From WLMZ01 sp037139095 (lineage in GTDB: Bacteria > Actinomycetota > Acidimicrobiia > Acidimicrobiales > Ilumatobacteraceae): a stretch of 5,295 nucleotides of DNA. Of this stretch, positions 1-5,295 are shown one piece after another. Position 1 is the stretch's first letter; the number at the start of each line of letters is the position of its first letter. Position numbers and translations under genes: made by a program. The notes under the pieces were generated by a model. It had not been told where the DNA came from. It saw nothing but the letters and a program-made list of their open reading frames with translations, and ran no database searches. The stretch is from the NCBI GenBank assembly GCA_037139095.1, contig JBAXHD010000088.1, forward strand, positions 1-5,295, read 5' to 3'.

Positions 1-48
1 GCTCAAGCCCAAGCCCAAGCTCAAGCCCAGACTCAAACTCACCCTCAG
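1..48 (+). repeat. degenerate hexanucleotide repeat encoding Ala-Gln dipeptides
   Basis: Eight consecutive 6-base units of the form GCYCAA run from the window edge. The first four are near-identical, and the later ones drift to GCCCAG, ACTCAA, ACTCAC and CCTCAG. They encode AQ AQ AQ AQ AQ TQ TH PQ. The Ala codons alternate between GCT and GCC. The repeat probably continues upstream of the window. Confidence 0.75.
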
Positions 49-1671
49 ATCCTCCCCGACGCAAGCGTCGCTGAGGTCGCCATCCCCGAGTTGAGCGTTG
101 TTGAGGAGACTCGCGTTGTTGAGGCGAGCGCCATCGTTGAGCCCGGCGTCGTTTCGTTGCCAATGCTGCCGAAGCCAGCAGTCCTGAAGCAGGCCGAAGC
201 CCCAACGACAGATGCTCGCGTACGCGCTGTTGCGCCAAACAGGCTGATGGTTCAGCGCCCGGCAGACGGCAACGTCACCATCAACAAGCCAAAGCCGCGC
301 AAGAAGGGCAAGTTCTTGATGGCGCTGTTCGTCGTCGTTACCTTGGTTGCGGTTGGTGGCGGCTTGTTGTTGAAGCAGCGTCAAGATGCGGCACGGATCA
401 AACAATGGCCCGCTGAGATCAAGCCGGTTGCGGCGTTCGTAGAAGCCACGTTTGGGTTGCCGTTTGATCGGTCGCTTCCCATTGTCGAATTGCCACAGGC
501 TGAATATGAGGCCAAGCTCGGCATCTACGAGTTGGCTCGGGTGCCAAAGGATGCGAACGGTCAAATGACCGGCCTGCGAGCGCTCGGTCTGGTTGGCTCA
601 GCTCCAAGCGCGGCAGAGTTGGGCGAATATGTCGGCTCCACGCAGACCGCCTTTTACGACCCCGCCACAGCCACTGTCTACGACGTGGCGAAGAGCAGTG
701 GACCATTACACGACGCAAGTGTGCTCGCCGCGCTGAGCGTGGGGCTGCTCGACCAATCGAAGGGTTGGGGCGCAGCAGTTGGCACGTTGTCTCCGGCTCG
801 ACAGCTTGGCTACCTGTCGTTGATCGAAGGGGCGGGGAGCTATGCGATCGCCAAGAAGTCCGAGAAGGACGCAGCGTTTGCTGCTGAGTATGCAAAGCAG
901 CGCGCGGAACACGTAACGACCCGCGACGCGTTGCCCCAGCACCTCAGTCCGTGGCTGGTTGGGATGTTCGACATGCAGGCCGCGAGTTCGTGGGGTGTTG
1001 CCACTCGAAACTTGGCAAACGACTTTGTCAAAGGCCTCAACGTCCCTTCAAGTGACGCTGCTGTGCTGGACTCAGCTCGTGGTCTCGAAACTCCCGCCGG
1101 GGCCAGCACCGCTGATGCGTCTTCCCTGGGCATGTACTTCTGGTACGGACTGCTCTATCCAGCTATCGGCAGTGAGTTTGCGTTCCGCATGGCGTCTCAA
1201 TGGACAGGCGATTCGGCCGTCTATTCAACGGTCGAAGGTCGCGGTTGCATTCGCGCTTCAGTGGCCACCCGTGACGCAACCAGTCTCGGCGAACTGGCCA
1301 ACGGATTGAGCCTGTGGGCCAAGACTCGGCCTGCCGATTCGGCCACCACTGTTGAGGCCAAAGGCACGGTTGTTGTTGTGAATGCCTGTGAGTCGGCGAC
1401 GCCCGAAACGATTGACCCCTCGAGCCAGGTGCGCGCCGACTTTGAAGCGAGGCTGATCAAGGAGCAAGTGATGTTGCAACAGCTCAACGCATTGGGCATG
1501 TCACTCGCAGCTCCAAGTGTTGGGTGCGCCGTGAATTCGTATCGCACCAACGGAATGCCCGAGCTTGATAGCGAGATCGCAGCAGTCATTGCTGATCCGC
1601 ACGTAGCAATCAGCGTTGCCCTGCGGCAATCGCTTCAGGATCTCGAAACGTTCTGTAGCGCAGCCCGCTAG
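1..1671 (+). CDS. membrane-anchored protein with degenerate metallopeptidase-like outer domain (5' partial)
   Basis: The reading frame has no stop back to base 1, so the gene starts upstream and the TTG at 91 is an internal Leu codon. Counting codons from base 1, residues 1-16 are an Ala/Thr-Gln repeat. Residues 32-49 are three hexapeptides of the type xVVExx. A Pro/Lys-rich stretch ends in KPKPRKKGK (about 96-104), and one hydrophobic helix follows (about 105-124). The positive charge before the helix predicts an inside N-terminus and an outside domain of about 430 residues. From memory of the family, that domain follows actinobacterial HExxH proteins: AFYDP near 216-221, LIEGA 274-278, QWTGD near 400-404 and GRGC 413-416. 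The zinc motif is absent: AALSVGLLDQ (243-252) stands where the family has HELTHALQDQ. Four Cys (416, 463, 509, 552) could form disulfides outside the cell. No function can be assigned; a scaffold or sensor role is only a guess. The frame and the membrane helix are secure, the family link moderate. Confidence 0.85.
   Translation, partial: AQAQAQAQAQTQTHPQILPDASVAEVAIPELSVVEETRVVEASAIVEPGVVSLPMLPKPAVLKQAEAPTTDARVRAVAPNRLMVQRPADGNVTINKPKPRKKGKFLMALFVVVTLVAVGGGLLLKQRQDAARIKQWPAEIKPVAAFVEATFGLPFDRSLPIVELPQAEYEAKLGIYELARVPKDANGQMTGLRALGLVGSAPSAAELGEYVGSTQTAFYDPATATVYDVAKSSGPLHDASVLAALSVGLLDQSKGWGAAVGTLSPARQLGYLSLIEGAGSYAIAKKSEKDAAFAAEYAKQRAEHVTTRDALPQHLSPWLVGMFDMQAASSWGVATRNLANDFVKGLNVPSSDAAVLDSARGLETPAGASTADASSLGMYFWYGLLYPAIGSEFAFRMASQWTGDSAVYSTVEGRGCIRASVATRDATSLGELANGLSLWAKTRPADSATTVEAKGTVVVVNACESATPETIDPSSQVRADFEARLIKEQVMLQQLNALGMSLAAPSVGCAVNSYRTNGMPELDSEIAAVIADPHVAISVALRQSLQDLETFCSAAR
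94..147 (+). repeat. three 18-base units encoding a Val-Val-Glu hexapeptide repeat
   Basis: Codons 32-49 read SVVEET, RVVEAS and AIVEPG. The first two units share the 12-mer GCGTTGTTGAGG exactly (95-106 and 113-124, offset 18). The third keeps only CGTTGAG. The repeat lies in the predicted cytoplasmic, low-complexity N-terminal region of the membrane protein. Confidence 0.6.
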
Positions 1672-1678
1672 CCGGGCT
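1662..1678. terminator. possible hairpin between convergent genes, at the stop codon of the membrane protein
   Basis: AGCCCG (1662-1667) and CGGGCT (1673-1678) form a 6-bp GC-rich stem with loop CTAGC, which holds most of the TAG stop (1669-1671). The next gene, on the opposite strand, ends at 1690. Neither side has a T-tract, so if it terminates it is of the tail-less kind seen in actinobacteria. The evidence is weak. Confidence 0.3.
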
Positions 1679-1689
1679 ATCGGCGGCTG

Positions 1690-2178
1690 TTAGTCGCGGA
1701 AGTTGTTGAACTGCAGGGGAATCTCAAGGTCGGCACCCTTCAGCAGGGCCATCACGGCTTGTAGGTCGTCGCGCTTTTTGCCGGTGACGCGAACGGTTTC
1801 GCCCTGCGTTTGGCTGCTGACACCCTTGGGGCCCTTTTCCTTGATCATGCGGTTGATCTCACGGGCTTTGTCCGACGAGATTCCCACCTTGATGGTCACG
1901 GTCTGACGCACCGTATTCTGCGTGGCTTCTTCAACCTTGCCGTACTCGAGACCCTTGAGCGATACGGCTCGCTTGACGAGCTTCTCCTCAACGAGTTGGC
2001 GCAAAGCAACAAGGCGATCTTCGCTGACAGTGCGCAGCGTGAGCACGAGTTCGTTCTGCTCAATCGACGAGTTGGTGTTTTTGAAGTCGAACCGGTTGGC
2101 GACTTCGCGCTGAGCTTGATCGATCGCGTTCCGCACTTCTTGGTGGTCCACTTCGGAGACAATGTCAAAAGTTGGCAT
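1690..2178 (-). CDS. yajQ: YajQ family nucleotide-binding protein (UPF0234)
   Basis: The family is small, cytosolic and made of two ferredoxin-like domains. Members bind nucleotides, and a Xanthomonas member is a cyclic-di-GMP effector. Its role in actinobacteria is not established. The start MPTFDIVSEVD is the family N-terminus, followed by EVRNAIDQAQREVANRFDFK. The C-terminus carries GETVRVTGKKRDDLQAVMALL and the closing LEIPLQFNNFRD. The length of 162 residues is the usual one. Another ATG lies two codons upstream (2182-2184) and would add Met-Arg. I chose 2178 because family members begin M-P/A-x-FD and because TACCCT sits exactly 6 bases upstream. No Shine-Dalgarno sequence is visible for either start. 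The gene is convergent with the membrane protein (18-base gap) and divergent from tRNA-Tyr. The family call is very secure; the exact start is moderate. Confidence 0.95.
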   Translation of the reverse strand: MPTFDIVSEVDHQEVRNAIDQAQREVANRFDFKNTNSSIEQNELVLTLRTVSEDRLVALRQLVEEKLVKRAVSLKGLEYGKVEEATQNTVRQTVTIKVGISSDKAREINRMIKEKGPKGVSSQTQGETVRVTGKKRDDLQAVMALLKGADLEIPLQFNNFRD

Positions 2179-2184
2179 GCGCAT

Positions 2185-2190
2185 AGGGTA
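2185..2190 (-). promoter_or_regulatory. possible -10 element for leaderless yajQ mRNA
   Basis: On the minus strand TACCCT (a TAnnnT -10 pattern) is followed by 6 bases and then the ATG at 2178. This is the spacing expected if transcription begins at the start codon, as is common in actinobacteria. No Shine-Dalgarno is present, which fits. The region 17 bases further upstream (ACGCAC) is a poor -35, so this remains tentative. Confidence 0.35.
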
Positions 2191-2222
2191 GCGATTGCGG
2201 CTCGCAGGTGCGTGCAGGCGGA

Positions 2223-2244
2223 GCGGCCGCTACGCTTCGGCCGC
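2223..2244. other. GC-only hairpin between yajQ and tRNA-Tyr
   Basis: GCGGCCG (2223-2229) and CGGCCGC (2238-2244) form a perfect 7-bp stem around the 8-base loop CTACGCTT. It lies in the divergent promoter region between yajQ and tRNA-Tyr. The loop contains TACGCT (2231-2236), which could be a -10 element for the tRNA 23 bases ahead. Function is unknown, and in GC-rich DNA such a stem could be accidental. Confidence 0.35.
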
Positions 2245-2259
2245 ACAAACAACACAGTG

Positions 2260-2344
2260 GGGTCGGTACCCAAGCGGCCAAAGGGAGCAGACTGTAAATC
2301 TGCCGGCACAGCCTTCGAAGGTTCGAATCCTTCCCGGCCCACCA
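2260..2344 (+). tRNA. tRNA-Tyr(GTA), CCA encoded
   Basis: A complete class II cloverleaf can be drawn. The acceptor stem pairs GGGTCGG (2260-2266) with CCGGCCC (2334-2340), with one G-T wobble. The D stem is CCC/GGG. The anticodon stem is GCAGA/TCTGC with loop CTGTAAA and anticodon GTA at 2294-2296. The long variable arm of 13 bases (2304-2316) has a GGC/GCC stem, as bacterial tRNA-Tyr requires. The T arm is GAAGG, TTCGAAT, CCTTC. The discriminator is A2341 and CCA is encoded at 2342-2344, unlike the other two tRNAs here. It is divergent from yajQ and appears to be transcribed alone, because a strong terminator follows. Confidence 0.97.
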
Positions 2345-2347
2345 TTT

Positions 2348-2363
2348 GATGTCGTCAGACATC
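2348..2363 (+). other. short perfect hairpin directly after tRNA-Tyr
   Basis: GATGTC (2348-2353), loop GTCA and GACATC (2358-2363) form a perfect 6-bp stem. It starts only three bases after the encoded CCA and ends three bases before the terminator stem. It may guide 3' processing or simply be part of the trailer. No function is assigned. Confidence 0.45.
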
Positions 2364-2366
2364 TCC

Positions 2367-2408
2367 AACGATCCGAGCCTGCACTGGGTTCGGATCGTTT
2401 CGTTTTTC
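2367..2408 (+). terminator. intrinsic terminator of tRNA-Tyr
   Basis: AACGATCCGAGCCT (2367-2380) pairs with GGGTTCGGATCGTT (2386-2399), giving 14 pairs of which two are G-T, around the 5-base loop GCACT. The stem is followed by TCGTTTTTC, a short T-rich tail. This is the best intrinsic terminator in the window. It ends the tRNA-Tyr transcript about 80 bases before uup begins. Confidence 0.85.
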
Positions 2409-2485
2409 GGTATCGGTTGTGCCCGCAGCTTCCCCGACAATCGATCGGGCTTGTTGATCTTTTCCGCTCGTAGTCTGGGGAACCT

Positions 2486-4290
<1,805 letters not shown>

Positions 4291-4297
<7 letters not shown>

Positions 4298-4320
4298 GCC
4301 AATGCGGCTTGGCCTAGTCG
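4291..4320. terminator. palindrome covering both stop codons of a convergent gene pair
   Basis: CGATTAGGCCAA (4291-4302) pairs with TTGGCCTAGTCG (4309-4320), giving 12 pairs with one G-T around loop TGCGGC. The TAG stop of uup (4295-4297) and the TAG stop of the acetyltransferase gene (4314-4316, read on the minus strand) sit almost opposite each other in the stem. Neither strand has a T-tract after the stem. The position suggests a bidirectional terminator of the tail-less type. The structure is clear, the function inferred. Confidence 0.65.
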
Positions 4321-4814
4321 GCCAGCACAATCTGCATCAGTGCCACATCGAGCCAACGGTTGAACTTGCGACCCACCTCTTGCTCAATACCCACGAGATG
4401 AAAGCCGCACGAACTGTGCAAGCCCCTACTTGCTGTGCTTGAAGCAGTAATGCGAGCAAACACCGCATGGAATCCCGAGACGCGGGCGATGTTCAGCAGT
4501 TCGGTCACGAGCAGCTTGCCGATGCCACGACCTTGATGACCGGTGTGCACATACACGGAGTCTTCGACGCTGGTTCGATATGCGGGTCGTTCTTTGTATG
4601 GCGACAGCGACCCGAAGCCCACCACTGCGTTGTCCGAGATCGCCACAATCGCTGCGAAGGCACCCGATCGGTCGCTGAGCCACTGGCGCTGTTCGTCGAG
4701 CGACCTAGCGACGAGGTCGAAGGTGGCAACGGTGTGCACCACCTCGTGGTTGTAGATCTCCAAAATCGCTTCGGCATCGGCCAGTGTCGCCAGTCGGATC
4801 GAGATGTCACCCAC
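4314..4814 (-). CDS. GNAT N-acetyltransferase, phosphinothricin/methionine-sulfoximine type
   Basis: Family members move an acetyl group from acetyl-CoA to the amino group of glutamate or methionine analogues, amino acids or other small amines in the cytosol. The 166 residues span one GNAT domain. IRLATLADAEAILEIYNHEV opens the fold. SVEDSVYV (82-89) carries E84 at the position of the proposed catalytic Glu of PAT proteins. The acetyl-CoA loop is HQGRGIGKLL (93-102). LHSSCGF (132-138) and GRKFNRWLDVALMQ (148-161) match the family's LHxxxGF and G-K-F/H-x-W-x-DV segments. The usual N-x-x-S before LH is here SSTASRG. The GTG at 4814 is the only credible start, because an in-frame TAG lies at 4827-4829. 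No Shine-Dalgarno is visible, and TAGCTT (4829-4824) 9 bases upstream could be a -10. The gene converges on uup with a 16-base gap. The fold is secure; the substrate is unknown. Confidence 0.9.
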   Translation of the reverse strand: MGDISIRLATLADAEAILEIYNHEVVHTVATFDLVARSLDEQRQWLSDRSGAFAAIVAISDNAVVGFGSLSPYKERPAYRTSVEDSVYVHTGHQGRGIGKLLVTELLNIARVSGFHAVFARITASSTASRGLHSSCGFHLVGIEQEVGRKFNRWLDVALMQIVLAD

Positions 4815-4834
4815 AGAAAAGGCAAGCTAGCGCA

Positions 4835-4899
4835 CAGTTGCCGTGCCACTTGGTTCCACCATGTTGTGCAGTTGGGTGGCGGCTGGCACTGGATCCACC
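4835..4899 (+). repeat. imperfect direct repeat upstream of the tRNA-tuf promoter
   Basis: CAGTTG is followed by CACTTGGTTCCACC (4835-4860). The pattern recurs as CAGTTG followed by CACTGGATCCACC (4869-4899), with one gap and one mismatch in the longer part. It ends about 53 bases before the likely -10 element. Chance is possible at this length. Confidence 0.3.
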
Positions 4900-4929
4900 C
4901 CCCATGTCTCGAAATCGGACAGAATCGCG

Positions 4930-4958
4930 TGGTCGTCAGACCGTCGAGGCGCTATGAT
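4930..4958 (+). promoter_or_regulatory. likely promoter of the tRNA-Thr/tRNA-Met/tuf unit
   Basis: TATGAT (4953-4958) is a near-consensus -10 element. It lies 31 bases before the mature 5' end of tRNA-Thr, so transcription would begin near 4965 and leave a leader of about 25 bases for RNase P to remove. The -35 region at 17-base spacing (TGGTCG, 4930-4935) is poor. A second AT-rich hexamer, TATAGG (4975-4980), is too close to the tRNA to be preferred. Confidence 0.45.
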
Positions 4959-4989
4959 CGCTCTCCGGTCTCGCTATAGGTGCGCGCCC

Positions 4990-5062
4990 GCCCTCTTAGC
5001 TCAGTAGGTAGAGCAACGCCATGGTAAGGCGTAGGTCGTCGGTTCGACTCCGACAGAGGGCT
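4990..5062 (+). tRNA. tRNA-Thr(GGT)
   Basis: A complete cloverleaf is present. The acceptor stem pairs GCCCTCT (4990-4996) with AGAGGGC (5055-5061). The D stem is GCTC/GAGC. The anticodon stem is ACGCC/GGCGT with loop ATGGTAA and anticodon GGT at 5023-5025. The variable loop is AGGTC, and the T arm is GTCGG, TTCGACT, CCGAC. The discriminator is T5062. No CCA is encoded, so the 3' end must be made by cleavage and CCA addition. It leads a likely transcript that also carries tRNA-Met and tuf. Confidence 0.97.
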
Positions 5063-5099
5063 CGACCAGCCCGTCCCACTTTGGGCCGAGCAAAGCCCT

Positions 5100-5173
5100 G
5101 GCGGCGTAGCTCAGTTGGTCAGAGCATCCGGCTCATAATCGGAAGGTCACCGGTTCGAAACCGGTCGCCGCTA
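5100..5173 (+). tRNA. tRNA-Met(CAT), elongator type
   Basis: The acceptor stem pairs GGCGGCG (5100-5106) with CGCCGCT (5166-5172), with a G-T wobble at the end pair 1:72. The D stem is GCTC/GAGC. The anticodon stem is TCCGG/TCGGA with loop CTCATAA and anticodon CAT at 5134-5136. The variable loop is AGGTC, and the T arm is ACCGG, TTCGAAA, CCGGT. The discriminator is A5173, followed by CTA rather than CCA. It is not the initiator: the anticodon stem lacks three stacked G-C pairs and 1:72 is not C-A. A CAT anticodon is also used by the lysidine-modified tRNA-Ile2. Elongator Met is preferred from overall similarity and from its place beside tRNA-Thr. Confidence 0.92.
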
Positions 5174-5241
5174 CTACAACACGAATACCTCAACTACCAA
5201 ACACAGCTACACCACAGCTACAAAACAGGAGACACGCTCCC
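5174..5241 (+). other. guanine-poor tuf leader with a small tandem repeat
   Basis: The stretch from the end of tRNA-Met to the Shine-Dalgarno site is rich in A and C, with only three G in about 53 bases, and can form almost no secondary structure. Within it CACAGCTACA occurs twice (5202-5211 and 5213-5222), separated by one base. A leader like this would keep the ribosome-binding site of a very highly expressed gene open. It also has the C-rich, G-poor look of a Rho-loading site. Which applies cannot be told from sequence. Confidence 0.6.
5227..5231 (+). promoter_or_regulatory. Shine-Dalgarno site of tuf
   Basis: AGGAG lies 10 bases before the ATG at 5242. It is the only strong Shine-Dalgarno sequence in the window, and it confirms the tuf start. 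Confidence 0.85.
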
Positions 5242-5295
5242 ATGAGCAAAGCAAAGTTTGAGCGCACGAAGCCGCATGTGAATATTGGCACGATG
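5242..5295 (+). CDS. tuf: elongation factor Tu, first 18 codons (3' partial)
   Basis: EF-Tu is the GTPase that brings aminoacyl-tRNA to the ribosomal A site. The visible residues MSKAKFERTKPHVNIGTM are the conserved N-terminus found across actinobacteria. The next residues in the family would be the GHIDHGKT nucleotide-binding loop, which lies just past the window edge. The start is fixed by the family N-terminus and by AGGAG 10 bases upstream. Two tRNA genes precede it on the same strand with no terminator between, so the transcript is probably shared. The order tRNA-tuf resembles the tufB locus of E. coli rather than the rpsL-rpsG-fusA-tuf operon. Confidence 0.95.
   Translation, partial: MSKAKFERTKPHVNIGTM

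Noticed and set aside
91..93. TTG as the start codon of the first gene
   Set aside because: The same frame is open back to base 1 and encodes an ordered Ala-Gln repeat. No ribosome-binding site precedes the TTG, so the gene is cut by the window edge.
1896..2349. Open frames running through tRNA-Tyr on both strands, for example the minus-strand protein beginning MVGREGFEPSKAVPADLQ
   Set aside because: These are well-known spurious proteins produced by translating tRNA-Tyr. They also overlap yajQ in other frames.
2351..2360. The 10-mer GTCGTCAGAC occurs here and again at 4932-4941, both as hairpin loops near tRNA genes
   Set aside because: Shared 10-mers are expected by chance in a window of this size, and the second stem has only 4 pairs.
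4314..4814. Calling the acetyltransferase a herbicide-resistance gene (bar or pat)
   Set aside because: Many chromosomal members of this GNAT group act on methionine derivatives or unknown amines. Sequence alone does not give the substrate.
4861..5010. Short plus-strand open frame starting with ATG at 4861
   Set aside because: It runs through the likely promoter into tRNA-Thr, has no Shine-Dalgarno site and no family resemblance.
5021..5245. Plus-strand frame containing RRSSVGQSIRLIIGRSPVRN
   Set aside because: This is a translation of the tRNA-Thr/tRNA-Met genes, a familiar false protein pattern.

Overview
This window looks like a conserved housekeeping stretch of a moderately GC-rich actinobacterial chromosome. 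The support is the start of an actinobacterial-type EF-Tu, three tRNA genes, YajQ, a Uup-type ABC-F ATPase and GTG starts without clear Shine-Dalgarno sites. A relative of the Acidimicrobiia is my best guess from the general look of the proteins. That placement is inference, because there is no rRNA or other firm marker. I see no mobile element, CRISPR array, phage gene, toxin pair or defence system, and base use looks even across the window.

Layout. (1) Positions 1-1671, plus strand: the 3' part of a gene that is already open at the left edge. It encodes a low-complexity cytoplasmic N-terminus (an Ala-Gln repeat, then a Val-Val-Glu hexapeptide repeat), one membrane helix and a large outer domain. 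That domain resembles an actinobacterial HExxH metallopeptidase-like family but lacks the zinc motif. (2) Positions 1690-2178, minus strand: yajQ, convergent with gene 1. (3) Positions 2260-2344, plus strand: tRNA-Tyr(GTA), divergent from yajQ and followed by a good intrinsic terminator. (4) Positions 2486-4297, plus strand: an ABC-F ATPase of Uup type. (5) Positions 4314-4814, minus strand: a GNAT acetyltransferase of the phosphinothricin/methionine-sulfoximine type. It is convergent with uup, and one palindrome covers both stop codons. (6) Positions 4953-5295, plus strand: a promoter, tRNA-Thr(GGT), tRNA-Met(CAT), a guanine-poor leader and the first 18 codons of tuf, which runs off the right edge.

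Several genes serve translation: three tRNAs, EF-Tu (which delivers aminoacyl-tRNA) and a probable ribosome-binding ABC-F protein. They are not one operon. The orientation changes several times, and the only likely co-transcribed unit is tRNA-Thr, tRNA-Met and tuf, an arrangement like the tufB operon of E. coli. The most unusual item is the membrane-anchored apparent pseudo-peptidase. The next most notable are the palindrome shared by two convergent stop codons and the tuf leader with its small tandem repeat. I did not find a convincing new multi-gene system.
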